Notes: generated by a model from the sequence alone, not told the origin. Shown: positions 40,271 to 54,524, counted from the stretch's first letter. The stretch is DNA of 64,000 bases from Neocallimastix lanati (nom. inval.) (GCA_016946835.1 JACVTC010000001.1:785001-849000); one strand, 5' to 3'. Program-made: numbers and translations.

Positions 40271-41666
40271 CTTTAATATTACTTATTTATACTCTTTTTA
40301 ATATTAAATAACTATTATTTATTATTTACTTATTTATTCAATTAATTATTATTTATTTATTTATTGTATATAAAGCTATTTAAATTGAATTAATTATTAT
40401 ATATATATGTTTTAATATAATATAAATATATTATAAATATATTATAATATTCCTTTTCATCTAATTTATTAATTGTTTTTTATAGATGAATATTCAAAAT
40501 AATTATTTCAAAAAAAAAAAAAAAAACTTTCATATAATTTAATAGAGTACATATTTTATTATATATTATACTTATACTTTTACATATATTAATTGATTCA
40601 AATTAATTGTTTTCAATTGACTCAATTAAAATTAAAGAATGGTACCATTACAGTACATTGTAATATATCACAAGATATATTGTAGAGAATTAAATTCATT
40701 CAATGATATATGATATAATATATGACATACAATCATGGAATGAGATAAACTTTAATTAATATGAAGTGCAAAATGAAGGCTTTTTTGGACTAAACGTTAA
40801 AGAAGCTTTGACGAACCATAAAAACATACAAAAAAACAATTCAAGAGGAGTCTTTATTAGATATAAAAAAAAATGAAATACTAATTTTTGTATATTAAAT
40901 ATAATTAATCTTAGTTATAAAAACATAAAATTATTATTTATTAACTACTAATTACTGCTAATGAAATTCAAAATAAATTAAGGCTTAAAATATCTTTATA
41001 CTATCACCAATATTAAAATTTATTATAGAATCAGAACATTTAAAAAAAAAAAAAAAGTTTCAAGATTGATTTTGTCTTAATTTAGTAATAAACTCTTTAA
41101 TTAATAAATAAATAAATGGTTAATAAATGAATAAATAAATACTTAATAAATGAATAAATACTTAATAAATGAATAAATACTTAATAAATGAATAAATAAA
41201 TGGTTAATATATAAAGTAATAAATGGATAGATTAATAAATAATAATATAAATTAAAATAAAATAAAAAATTATGAAATACTCAAAGTTTTAATAAGAAAC
41301 CTGACATTTATGGAAATAAAATAAAGTGGAATGTATTTAATTTACCATTTATAAATGTTAATTAAATAAATAAATTCTATTTAATTCTATGTGATGCCAT
41401 ATATTATATATTAGTATGCAATATATTGATTTATAAATATGAATTAATTAAGAGTCATTAACAAAAACTTAATTGAAAAATAATTAAATCCATATTTGGC
41501 TTATGCGTATTTTAACTATTAAATAAATAGCATACAAACTTTAATAATTAATATTTGAACTATTTTTTTTTTTATAATTAAACAACCATCATTATCATTA
41601 TTAATTCCCACAACAACTGATAGTTTTACTATATTAATAGTATACATTGAATTAAAACTTTTCTAC
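40271..41666. other. Gene desert, second part
   Basis: A/T-rich; the patch at 40640-40870 is slightly less biased and gives one 33-codon frame (EGFFGLNVKEALTNHKN) without context. A loose minisatellite of AATAAATACTTAATAAATG lies at about 41100-41215. No gene is called. Confidence 0.45.
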
Positions 41667-41978
41667 TATCAATTACTATTACGATTACGATTACGATTAC
41701 GATTACTATTACGATTACTATTACTATTACGATTACGATTACGATTACGATTACTATTAACGATTACTATTACTATTACTATTACTATTACTGTTACTAT
41801 TACTATTACTATTACTATTACTATTACTATTACTCTTACTATTACTATTACTATTACTATTACTAATACTATATTACTATTACTATTACGATTACTATTA
41901 CTATTACTATTAACGATTACTATTACTATTACTATTACTATTACTATTACTATTACTATTACTATTACTATTACTATT
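41667..41978. repeat. (TTACTA)/(TTACGA)n hexanucleotide array
   Basis: About 50 hexamers, mostly TTACTA with clustered TTACGA variants at the left side and one group at about 41888. Not telomeric in sequence. The Val-Ile minus-strand frame is an artefact. Confidence 0.9.
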
Positions 41979-43514
41979 AGCATTTTATTAAATAATTTTA
42001 ATAATTATATAATTATAAAGGCATTAATATTTATCATTAAATATCATAAATAGTAAAAAAGAACTTGAAAAATAAAATATATAGTATTATATTATTATAT
42101 ATTATTATTCAACTTTATTTTTATATAGTCCACAAAATGGTTTGTGAAATATTTGTTCTTTTTAATATTATTATATATAATTTTAATTTAAAACAATTGA
42201 ATTATAAAAATTTTAATAGCAATTATTCACAAAATTAAAATGATAAAGTCCTTTTTTTTTTTTCAAAAAGATATTCAATAAGTATCATATATATTATAAT
42301 TAGTAAGCATTTGAATAGAATAAAATAAAAAAATATTTAGAAAAGTTTATATAAGAAAAAAAATTTTTAAATATTTTTATAGTTATAATAATTAATTAAC
42401 AAAAAAAAAATATAAATCGTTTTGAATATTTTTCATCCTATTCAATACAATTAAAATATTTAAAATATACATATAAAGAATTTAATGGATTTAATTTTTA
42501 ATTTATTATATTTCATTATTAATGAGTTGATAAGTTAATGACCAGTTTCATATATTTATTAACAAGTTTTAGCTTTAATATATTCAATTATTTTTTTTTT
42601 TTTTTTTTTTTAGATATAATAATTTTTAAAATTATATTTTTTTACATCATTAAATAAAGTTTAAATAGATTAATTAATGACAGTAAATTATTAATATCAT
42701 TCAGAAAAAAAAAATGATAATAATAATAATATAAAAATTTTAAATTTAATTTTATTTTTAAAGTTTTTAATTATTTTCATTTTTTAATATACTTTTTGAA
42801 AATAATTAAAAATATTATAGATATTTTTTATACCATGGTTTTAGAATATATATAATTAAATATGTATACTCAATTATGTCTTTTAAGATAAAATAAAATA
42901 TATGTTATCATAATAATATTTAATAATATTTAATAATTTTATTTTATTATTTTATATATAATCTATTTTGTAATAATAATAATAATTTTAAACTAAACAA
43001 TAAAATATTTTAATTGTTAATAGAAAGTGTTCCATAAAATAAATTATTTTTTTATTTAGTTTTCCTTCATATATTTTATGTTTGAAAATATTTTTTTCTA
43101 TTTTTAAAAAGAAAAAAAAAAAAAATATATATATATATATATGAAGGATATAATATTACCAATTTTTATTATTTCCTTGTATAAGTGATACTATTAAATC
43201 AATTTAACTGTTTGATATTTTTTATAAATATGATATAAAATATTAAACTAAACTTAGTTAATTATATATAATAGTATATATTTATATATTTTTGATTAGG
43301 TTAAAACAATGATATATAGTTTTAATAACTTAAAGTAATCCATCTATTATTCTTTTATATTAGAATTTTTACCTCTTGATATACTTTATTTAAATTAATT
43401 AAATACATTATAAAACCTCAAAAATTAAATACATAATTCATTGATACAAGGTTTGATTAATAATAATTACTATTGTAAAACTATAATAATTATTATTATT
43501 ATAATTATAATTAC

Positions 43515-43545
<31 letters not shown>

Positions 43546-44108
43546 ATTATTATTATTATCATCATTAATATAACTATTATTAATATTATTATTATAATTA
43601 TTATTAATAATAATAATATTATTATAATCATTATTATAACTATTATTATAATTATTATTATAATTATTGTTATTATTAATTTTTTTCTTTTTAATTTTAT
43701 AATCTCTATAGTGTTTTAAAAATAATTATGATTATTTTTTTTTTTTTCTTTTTATTATAAATCATTTTTAATATACATTTAATTAAAGATTGTTTATATG
43801 ACAATTAAACCAAAAAATTATCAAAATTTTATTTAACTATTTTAATTAAATAAAATAAAAGTTGTATTTCGTTTATTTTTAAAGTGTGGTATATTACATG
43901 TTTCATTTCTCCATGTGACCGTATTGAAATAAATAAATGTATAAAAAAAAGTAAAAAATAAAAAATTATAATATTATTTTCACAAAATATCTTAAAATAT
44001 ATATTAAGTATTACTAAATTATTATATTAAAATTATTTTCATAGAAAATACTAAAATATGTCTTTATAATTAAATATTATTAAGTAGTTATTTTAATATT
44101 ACTTAATC

Positions 44109-44146
<38 letters not shown>

Positions 44147-44489
44147 ATAAATTTTATGAATATTTTTCTAAAGTTAATTATAAGTTTATTATTATTATTA
44201 TCAATTATTATCATTAAATAAGTTTATAATTAGAATTTATAATTATTTAAAAAAAATATTATTAGGACAATATTAAGATACAAAAGTTCTAAAATATAAC
44301 GTTCTGAATATTATAATATTAATTATTAAATAAAATATCTAATATTAAAATGAAATACTTCTCTGTGTTTTAATTTTTTTTTTTTTTTTTTTTTTATTAT
44401 TATTATTTTATATTAATTTATTTTTTATTCATTTATTTTTTATTCATTTATTTTTTATTCATTTATTTTTTATATAATATCTTTATTTT
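41979..44489. other. Gene desert, third part
   Basis: No gene is visible. Contains an interrupted (ATT)n tract with ATA and ACT variants at 43479-43680, an A tract at 44110-44145, and a 16-bp repeat TTATTTTTTATTCATT (about four copies) at 44408-44473 directly left of a MITE. Confidence 0.5.
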
Positions 44490-44912
44490 GGGAGAGGTCC
44501 AAAAAGCCAATTTTCACGTGATATATCATATTTTGAGGCTTTTTAAATTAATAGTTATATGATACTATTTTGTTATATTATTAATTTGTAATTTTTTTCT
44601 TAAAATTTATTAAGTGAATAATTAAATAAGTTATAATGGTTAGATAAAAATAAATATTTTTTTACAAAAAAATAAAATAAAATAAAATATTCAAACAATT
44701 AAGAGGTTTATTTTTTGTAAAAAAAAAAATATTAATAAAATACATTAACAATTTTATTTATTTATTTATTTACTTATTTATTTATACATTTATTTCTTTT
44801 TTACTTAAAATTATATTAAATTTTATGGCGTTATAATAAAAATTTTAAAAGCCACAAATAAATAGATGGCTTATTAATTTTTCAAAAAAAATTGGCGTTT
44901 TGGACCACATTC
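44490..44912. mobile_element. MULE-type MITE, 423 bp, second subfamily
   Basis: Left end GGGAGAGGTCCAAAAAGCCA; right end read inward GAATGTGGTCCAAAACGCCA. Terminal repeats are about 26 bp. An exact 9-bp duplication CTTTATTTT flanks it (44481-44489 and 44913-44921). Its termini carry GGTCCAAAA instead of the GCATTTCG of the other elements, so it is a separate but similarly organised subfamily. No coding capacity. Confidence 0.85.
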
Positions 44913-44944
44913 CTTTATTTTTTATTCATATATTTATATCAATA

Positions 44945-45016
44945 CATCAATTAACGAAATGAACTTCTTATGTAACACGCCACCATGAAAATTAAAATTT
45001 GTAATACAACACTCCC
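44945..45016. mobile_element. Solitary or truncated MULE/MITE terminus
   Basis: Read on the minus strand from 45016 it starts GGGAGTGTTGTATTACAAAT, resembling the large MULE terminus (GGGGAGTGTGC, TTGTATTTTGTTGTA). It ends in a GGCGTG motif and a CATTTCG sequence. No partner terminus or target duplication was found, so it is a fragment lying between two complete MITEs. Confidence 0.5.
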
Positions 45017-45055
45017 ATATTTTATTGACTAATAAATTATTCAAATGATAGTTAG

Positions 45056-45404
45056 GGGTGTGGTGCATTTCGCCAAATTGCATTTCGCCAGATTGGATTT
45101 CGCCAATTTTTTTGAAAGCATGTGGCGTATTAAAAAAATGTGGCATTTCGCCAAATTGAAAATTATTAAATAAATAAATAAAGCAATAAATAAAATTAAA
45201 TATTATTAATATCACATAAAAACAATTTTAAAAAAAATATTTTGAATTAATATTTATTTATTTATTCATTTATTTATATCAATACTCTACTTGTCGAAAT
45301 GCAACCTGGCGAAAAGCAACTTGGGGAAATGCAACATTTTAATACTACGCCACTTGTCGAAATACAACCTGGCGAAATGCAATTTGGGGAAATGCAACTC
45401 TCCC
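45056..45404. mobile_element. MULE-type MITE, 349 bp
   Basis: Left end GGGTGTGGTGCATTTCGCCA; right end read inward GGGAGAGTTGCATTTCCCCA. Flanks are GATAGTTAG (45047-45055) and GATAGTAGT (45405-45413), a 9-bp target duplication differing by one small indel. The ends carry multiple GCATTTCGCC/GGCGAAATGC copies; the right side has an additional tandem of the terminus, where AATACTACGCCACTTGTCGA separates two similar blocks. It shares AAAGCATGTGGCGTATT with the MITE at 32.7 kb in the opposite orientation. Confidence 0.85.
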
Positions 45405-45413
45405 GATAGTAGT

Positions 45414-47728
45414 TATGATTTCCAATAAATTTGGAAAAGCCCTGATAGTTTAAATATGGTATTATACTTTTTTTTTTTTTTTTAATTGAAGCATAAATTT
45501 TGAAAATAAAAAGTGTCTATTGATAATGATAAATGATAAATGTTATTAAGAATTTGACCATATTATTTAGATTCCTTAAATAAACCTTAACAAAACCAAC
45601 AAAAAACAAACCCCTCAACCACCATAAATACAATCAGAGAAATATTTATAACTATACATTTCTTTTTCAATAATATAAAAAGATATGGCTTAATTTCAAG
45701 CTTATTCCTGAAATGGTATGTAGAAATCTCAATAGTTCAAAAAATTTTTTTTTTCAATATTTAAATCTAACCCTTAGTATGAAAAGGATAAGATGAATTA
45801 TAAATGTTCTTGATATATATAATATAACAGCTATGCAGGCCGTTAGAGTATTTTAATTGTTTATATAAAAGTATACACTTATAATACTCAAAAAGTGAAC
45901 TAAAATATATAATTTGTTTTCTGTAATAAAAGGAGATCTTTCTCATATTACACCAAATAAAAATTTACAGAAAATATTTAAATTTTAGAAGTTTCAATAA
46001 GTTCTATCTCGTGTTATAATTTAGTTATAATAGATATAAAATTAATATTATTTAAAAAATAAATAATGATATATTATTTTTTAAACTTTAGTTATTATTA
46101 AACTATTTTAATAATATAAATGAAACTTTGGAGTTTTTTCTATAATTAATTTTAATAAAATAAGAATTCATATTTTTGGGTAATTGATTAATTTAAAATA
46201 CATATTTAATAAAATTTATATAACAAACTTTTTTATTATTTTATTTTATAATTGATAAATATTTGTATTCATTTCTCGTTTATATTCATTTTTAGTTTAT
46301 ATTCATTTCTAGTTTATATTCATTTCTAGTATATATTCATTTCTAGTTTATATTCATTTCTAGTATATATTCATTTCTACTTTATATTCTATAGTTTTTA
46401 TTATATATATATATATTTAATATAAAAATCAAGTAAAAAAAAAAAAAAATATTCTTGCAGATAATATTAGCAATTGAAATTTTAATATCTAGATACATAA
46501 TTCTAATTGGGACAAGTTTTATTTAATATATATATTTATAAAATTGCCTCTAGTAATATGTAATATTAAAAATATGAATTGTTATAAAAATTGTTTACTA
46601 TTCAAAAAATTTCCCATAAAAATATTTTGAAATGAAAGAAAAAATTAAACTATACGAAACAAATAAAAGTAGTACTAAATCTTGATAAAAATTCATGAAC
46701 TATGAAATATAAATGAAAATTGTTGTTTTCATAATGAACGTAATATAGAATAATAAAAAAAATGCCAAAATAAAAATAAGATTATCAGGTCGCTAATCCT
46801 TTCAACTAAAAACCATAAAAAATATATAAAATATATATATAAATTCTTATTATTTATTTGAAAGGGGACTAATAAATTTTATAAAATATATTAAGTTTTG
46901 CTTATAATTATTAAAAATTCATTTTCAAACAAAAATTAAATGTATATTAAATATACTAATATTCACAATCTTTCTATCCAAAAGCATGTATATAAATTAT
47001 TTCATTTTCATTCTTTGTATAATAGAAAAAAAAAAAAAAAAAAAGAAATAAAAAATTTTCTATTTATATATAATATAAAATAAAAGCTATTTATATAAAA
47101 TTTTTTTAATTTTTAACTCTTATTTAATTTTTTTTTTTTTTTTTTTGTTTAAATTATTAACTTATATATATTTACTTATTTATATACTTAATTTATATAC
47201 TTTTTTTTTGATATTATAATAAAAATAAATAATCATAATAGATATTTTTTTTACTTATTTACCTATCTATTTACTTATTTTATTTTTATTTAAAAACTTT
47301 TATTATATTAATAGAATAGACAAAATCATTAGTACTAGTAAAATTTATATTATTATATTATTATATTATTTCTTTTTATCTTCTATTACAATTATAATAC
47401 GTATTTTTATAATTATTTTTATATTTATATATATAGTTTTAAAATGTATACATAAAAAATAAAAATAAAATAATTCTTATTTCTTTATCCCATCATTATT
47501 ATATTATATATGCTATATGCTAAAAATAATATAAAGTGCTGAAATTAGCATATTAAATATTAATGTAAAATACATTTTTTTTTTTTTTTTTTTTTTTTTT
47601 AGTTATTATATTAAACTTCTTGCATTTTTTTTAAATATTATTATTATTGGGTATAAGGACTGCAATTAAATAATATTTTTAATAAATTAAAGAGGTATAT
47701 TTTATTTAAATAATATTTTTTCTATCTA
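45414..47728. other. Gene desert, last part, and upstream region of SPT6
   Basis: No gene is visible. It contains an 18-bp minisatellite TATATTCATTTCTAGTTT (about seven copies, 46264-46390) and T tracts at 47128-47145 and 47577-47600. The promoter of SPT6 presumably lies in the last few hundred bases, but no element is distinguishable. Confidence 0.5.
46264..46390. repeat. 18-bp minisatellite, about seven copies
   Basis: Units of TATATTCATTTCTAGTTT alternate with TATATTCATTTCTAGTAT. Confidence 0.85.
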
Positions 47729-47956
47729 ATGTCCGAAGAAGAGAATTCAGATTTAGATTTTTCAGATAATGAAGTTGTAAGGCCAAGAAAATCAAGAAAG
47801 GTATATATATATATATTATATTAAATAATTTAATTTTTATAAATTCATTTATAAGTTTTATTGTTGGAAATTTAAAAATAAAAGATTAATTTGAAATTGA
47901 ATTTTAATTATTTTTTATTTTATCTTATTTTTTATATATATATATTTTTCTTTTTA

Positions 47957-47999
<43 letters not shown>

Positions 48000-48651
48000 G
48001 TGTATGTATATATATATTAAAAAATTAAATTTCTGTAGATTTATGACGATGAGGAAGCAGAGGAAGAGGAAGATTACCCAGTTAATAAAATTAAAAAAAA
48101 TATAATATATATATATATTTATTTTGAAATATTAATATATATTATTATTATTATTTTTTTTATACAAATATAATTTATAAAACATTTAATTTTTTTTTTT
48201 TTTTTTTAAAAAAAAAAAGCGTCATCGTCGTTCATATAATTCAGAAGAGGAAGAAGAAGAAGAAGAGGATGAAGATGATGAGGACAATGAAGGAGATGAT
48301 ATAGAAGAAACAGAAGAAGATAAAAATTTCATTGTTGATGATGACGGTGTAGAAGAGGTAGAAGAAGAAGAAGAGGATGTTGAAGTTTCATCACATAAAA
48401 AAAAAAAGAGGAAAAAGCATCATTCTTTTAAAGGTATTATAACATATTATATTATAATTTATTATTTTATTAATTTTTTCTTTAAAAAAAAAAAAAAAAA
48501 TTAAAACAAATAAAATCAATACATTTCATAATAATTATCTAAAACAAAAAATAGAATCAGATTCGGAAAATGATTTAGATGATGAAGATAGAATGTTAAT
48601 TGCAGAAAATACTGGTATTGAATGGCAAAAACCAGAAGTACTAAAATATTA

Positions 48652-48688
<37 letters not shown>

Positions 48689-48698
48689 ATTTTTTTTT

Positions 48699-48746
<48 letters not shown>

Positions 48747-49758
48747 TAAAAATAAAATAATTATAAAATTTAATATTAATGCTTTAAATTATATACATAT
48801 ATATTATTAAATAAAAAAAAAAAAAAAAAAAAAGGAAAAACGTTTTAAAAGATTAAAAAAAAGAAGACAAGAAACCTCAGTTTCTTCAAGAGATAGAGCA
48901 GAAGAGGATTTAACAAAAATATTTGCGGATGAAGAAGATGCAGAAGAAGGTGAAATTAAGCCACAGGAGGAAGATCATGAAGCCTATGATGATGATGATG
49001 ATGATTTAAAAAATTTTATTGATGATGATGAGGATGAATTAACTCCAGAAATGAAAGAACAAAGAGCAATTGAAAGAAAGGAACAAAAACAATTTGCAAA
49101 AGATATTGGTGAATCATTGGGTATTACTGATGAGTAAGTATTTTTTTTTTTTTTTATTAATTTTATAAATATTGTAAGTATAGACTTATTAATTTTTTTC
49201 ATAATTATTGTTGTTATTGTTGTTATTGTTGATATTATTGTATTGTTGTTATTTTTAAAATAAAAAGTTCTTGGTACATGATTCAGCAAATTTTTGGTGA
49301 TGGTAGTGAATATGCTTATGCTTTAGATATAAATGTAATATTATTAATTTATGAAATTTATTTTGTTGTCAAAAAAAAAAAAAAAAAAAAAATAGTAATA
49401 ATAATAATAATAAATTATATAAGAATATTAATTGATTTTAAATTTTATACTTTATTTTATTTATTACTATTTATTATTATATTATATATTTTTATTTTTA
49501 TTTTTATTTTTATTATTTGTTTTCTTTTTTTTTAATTATACAAATATAAATAGGATATGCAAGATATAGATGATGTAAATGATATAAATAGAGATAATCC
49601 AGTAAGACTTAAGGATGTGTATGAACCAGACGAAATTGCTGAAAAATTACTTACAGAAGAAGATGATGCTATTAGAATTAAAGATATCCCAGAAAGATTA
49701 CAAGTAAGTATTATTATTATTATTATTATTATATATAAAGCTTTGAGAATCATGATTG

Positions 49759-49815
<57 letters not shown>

Positions 49816-52800
49816 AAGAATGAATAAAAAAAAAAAAAAAAAAAAGTAAGAATACATGTATTAATTTACATAATAATACAATTAAATATATATTATTATT
49901 TTTATATTATAGTTAAGATATATTAATAATCCACCAGAAGGTGATGAATTAAATCGTGAATCTGCTTATATTACTGAAAAAATTTTAAGAGAACGTCCAA
50001 ATAATTATCAAGGTGCTGAAGGTATAATTCAATCCGCTATTAGAGATGTTTTAAGATTTTTACGTGAAGATAATTATGAAATTCCATTTATTTTTTCACA
50101 TAGAAAAGATTATTGGAAAGGTAGATTGGAAGATTATGAATTATGGAAAATTTATGATTATGATGAAGAATTCCAAGCTATTGAAAGTAAAATAAAATTG
50201 ATAAATTCTATATATGAAGGTTTATGTAATAATAATTCAGAAGCTAAAGAAGATAGATCAATCACTGAAACATTAAAGAAAATAGATACAATGGAAAAGG
50301 CACAAGATTTATTAGAATATATTCAAATTGTTTATGGTGATGAAGCAGAAGATGAAATAAAATCCGATGAAAAATCAGTTAAACGTCCAATAAGAGGTAG
50401 ATTTTATTCAAAAATGAAAAAAGCTGGAGTCGGTGAATTTGTTAAAGTAATTTATTTTATTTTTATTCTATTCTATTATTTTTATTTTATTTTATTTTAT
50501 TTTATTTTATTTTTTTTATTTTTAATTTATTTTTATTTCATTATATTTTATTTTTATTTTTATTTTTATTATATTTTATTTTTATTTTTATTATATTATA
50601 TTTCTATTATTTAATATTATATTATATTTATATTATTTAATATTATATTTTATTATTAATATTTTATATTATATTATTATATTTTATTATTATTTTTATT
50701 TTATAACTTATCAATATATATTCGACATGTATTATTGAATATATATTTATTATTATTATTATTATTATTATTTTTTTTTTTAAATATATATTATAATAAA
50801 ATTTATTAGCTTTTCCATATCAAAGTTCGTGATTTAGCAGTTAGTATCAGTAATGAAGGTACAAAAGCTTTCTTCCCTGAAGATGAATATGAATTACCAG
50901 AAAAAATGGCTGAAAAATTTGTGGTTGAATCAAATGTTTATTTAAAAACACCTCAACAAATAATTAATGGTAAATAAATAAATAATATATATAATATAAA
51001 ATTTAAATAAATTTGTAGAATATTTATTAGAATAATTATATAATTTTTAAAAAAAATTTTTTTTATTTTTTATTTTTTATTTTAATTTTATTTTTTTTTA
51101 TTTAATTTTTAATTATTTATTATAAAAATATTTTAATAGCCGCTAAAAGTATGTTAATTCAAGAAATTTCGAATGAACCATTATTTAAGGACTATATAAG
51201 ACGTTTATATGAAAGACATGCAGTAATTAATATTTTACCAACTGATAGAGGAAAAAGAGAAATTGATGAAAATCATATTTATTATGTATGTAAAATAAAA
51301 ATGAATATATTATTTAATTATTATTATTATGATGATTATTATTAAAAGTAAAAGTATTTAGTATAAAATAGAATAGAGTTTAATTATTATTATTAATAGT
51401 ATTAATATTTTAATATAAATAATTTTTTAATTTAAATTTCAATTTTATAATATATATATATATATGTATTTTTAATACAATGTTAGCAATTTAAATATAT
51501 TCGTGAAAAACCTATAATAGAATTGGATAAAATTGTTCATCTTCAAGTTGTTAAAGCTGAAAAAGAAGGACTTCTTAAAACAGAACTCTATTTAGAAAAT
51601 GAAGAATTAAGAATTAATCAATTATGTGAACATATAATTAGTGATAGTGATAATCATAATATATTTGCTAAAGCATGGAATGATTTAAGAAAAGAAATAT
51701 TAACAAAAGCTTTAAAAGATATATTATTCCCTATGTTGGCAGACTGGTTAAGATCAAAAATAATTAATGAAGCATGTATTATGATTGCAAATCATTGTAT
51801 GGGAAAATTAGAAAAAGTAAGTAATTTAAAAATTATCATTTATTAAATATATTTATATATTATATATATTATATATATATACTATTATATATATATATAT
51901 ATATTTTTTTTAATTAATTTTAATAAATTTGTTTTAATTAAAATCTAATATAAAATATTAATTATTATTATTATTATTATTATTATTATTGTTATTATTA
52001 TTATTATTTTATTACTACCTTAAATATATTCTTATAATATTTAATATTATATCTTTATCATTAAATTATTATTATAATTATTTATTATATTATTTTATTT
52101 ATTTATTATATATATATATATTTATTATATATATCTATTTATTTATTATTTTTATTTATTTATTTTATTTTTTCATTCAATTAGAACATAACTAAAGCAC
52201 CATATAATGACAGAATATTAAAATATTATGATTCAGAAGGTGAATATTGTAAGGTTGTAAGTTTAAGTTGGGGTGATTTTAATATGAATGAAGCAGGATT
52301 ATGTGTTGCAGTTGGATCAAATGGTGAATTATTAGATCATTGTAAACTTGAAGGTTTACAAAATCGTAATCAGTCTGTTGCTGAAACATCACCAGGTGCA
52401 GAAACATTAAAACAATTTTTATTAGATCATGTTCCAGATATTATAATTATAGGTGGATGGACACCCGATGTTATTACAAATAAAATGCTTGAAAAAGTAA
52501 GAAAAATTGCACAAGATGCATCATCAAATTTAGGGTTAAATAAAGATATTCCAGTAGAAATTGGTGATGATAATCCAGCAAAAATTTATATGAAATCTTC
52601 AAGAGCTAAAAAGGAGTTTCCATTATTATCACCATTAATGTTATATTGTATATCAATGGCTAGAACTGTACAAGATTCATTAATGGAATATGCTTCATTA
52701 TGTAATTCGGAGAATGAAATTAATTTATTAAGATTGGATTCTTTACAAACCATGGTACCAGAAACATTAATGAGTCAACGATTTGAACGTGCATTTATTA

Positions 52801-53743
52801 ATGCTATTTCTCATATAGGTGTAGATATTAATCGTGCAGTTCAATATCCTGAATATTCAAATACCCTACAGTTTGTAAGTGGTTTAGGAAAAAGAAAGGC
52901 TGCAAATATTATTTCAAAAATTTCACGTTCAGGTGGAGTTTTACTTTCACGTTCAGATCTTATTCATAAAAATATTGTTGGTGCAAATATATTTATGAAT
53001 TGTGCAAGTTTTCTTAGAATTAGAGAAAAATACTTTAATCAAAGAAGAAGTGATATGTTCTTTGATGTATTGGATGATACCCGTATTCATCCAGAAGATT
53101 ATGATTTAGCTAGAAAAATGGCAGCTGATGCTTTAGATATTGATGATCCAATTGATGATGATGAAAATCCATCACAACATGTAGAAGAATTAATGAATGG
53201 TAAAGCACATCGTTTAGATAATTTAATGTTAGATGATTATGCTAAAGAACTTGAAATGAATATTATTCATGAACCTAAAAAAATTACATTAAATCAAATT
53301 AAAGAAGAATTACAAAATCCATATAAAGAAAAACGTCATCAGTGGCAACCCTTAGATCCTAATGAAATATTTGTTATGTTAACTGGTGAAAATGATGATA
53401 CACTTGCTGAAGGAATGGTAGTTAGTGTAGAAATTACATATGCTCATGGTAATACAGTAAAAGGCATTCTATCCTCTGGAATTGAAGTTTATATTTCTAG
53501 TGATAATTTAACAGGTGAAAAAGTTTATAATGTTGAAGATGTCGTTAGAGCAGGTGATGTATTAATGGGAAAAATTTTAAGAATAGATAAAGAAAGATTT
53601 TCAGTGGATGTGACAACCGTTCCAAGAGAAGTTGAAGAAAAATCATATATTGAACATGATGAACATTGGGATTATTCAGAAGAAGAAAAAGATATGAATG
53701 CAATGAAAGGTTTTATTAAAAAATAATAATAATAATAATAAAA

Positions 53744-53778
<35 letters not shown>

Positions 53779-54484
53779 ATATATTATTATTATTATTATT
53801 ATTATATATAAATATTTAGAACAATATAAATAAATTATGTGATAATATATATATATATATTTATATTTATTTATTTAAAATATTTAAAATATTAATTTAT
53901 TTGCATATTTATTTATATATTTAACACACACATATATATATATTTAAATTTAATATTAAATAAAAAAAAAAAAAAAAGCTAAAAAGAAAGCAACTAAAAG
54001 AATTACTAGAAAAATTGATCATCCATACTTTAAACCATTTGATTATAGAGAAGCAGAAAATTATCTTTCTACTCGTCCAAGAGGTGAAATTGTTATTCGC
54101 CCATCATCAAAGGGTAATGATCACTTAGCAATTACTTGGAAAATTGATGATGGTGTATATCAACATTTAGGTAAAAAAAAAAAAAAAAAAAATTACTTAT
54201 TATTATTATAACTATTATAACGATAATGACAATGAAATTTATTTATTTCTTTATTTATTAATATTATTGAATTTATTCATTATAAATGTATTTAGATATT
54301 CATGAAATGGATAAAGAAAGTGAATATAAATTAGGTAAAAGATTTGAGGTAAATGGTACTGAATTTTCAGAATTAGATGAAGTAGTTGTTATTTATGTTG
54401 AACCAATGGCTAGATGGGCAGAAGAAATGATAAATCATCCAAAATTCAAAAAAGGAAATTTAGATGAAATAAGTAAGTATTTTC

Positions 54485-54524
<40 letters not shown>

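Noticed and set aside
39586-40311. 241-codon Tyr/Leu/Ile frame
   Set aside because: Product of the period-7 TTTATTA satellite.
40760-40865. 33-codon frame with EGFFGLNVKEALTNHKN
   Set aside because: No flanking exon, start or homologue recognised; too short to call.
41669-41983. Val-Ile-rich minus-strand frame
   Set aside because: Generated by the TTACTA/TTACGA hexamers; the composition follows the repeat exactly.
43861-43935. GTTGTATTTCG and GTGTGG-like sequence resembling a MITE end
   Set aside because: Only a short match, no paired terminus and no target duplication.
44934-45215. 93-codon minus-strand frame
   Set aside because: It runs across a solo terminus and the left end of a MITE; the coding appearance comes from the GGCGAAATGC repeats.
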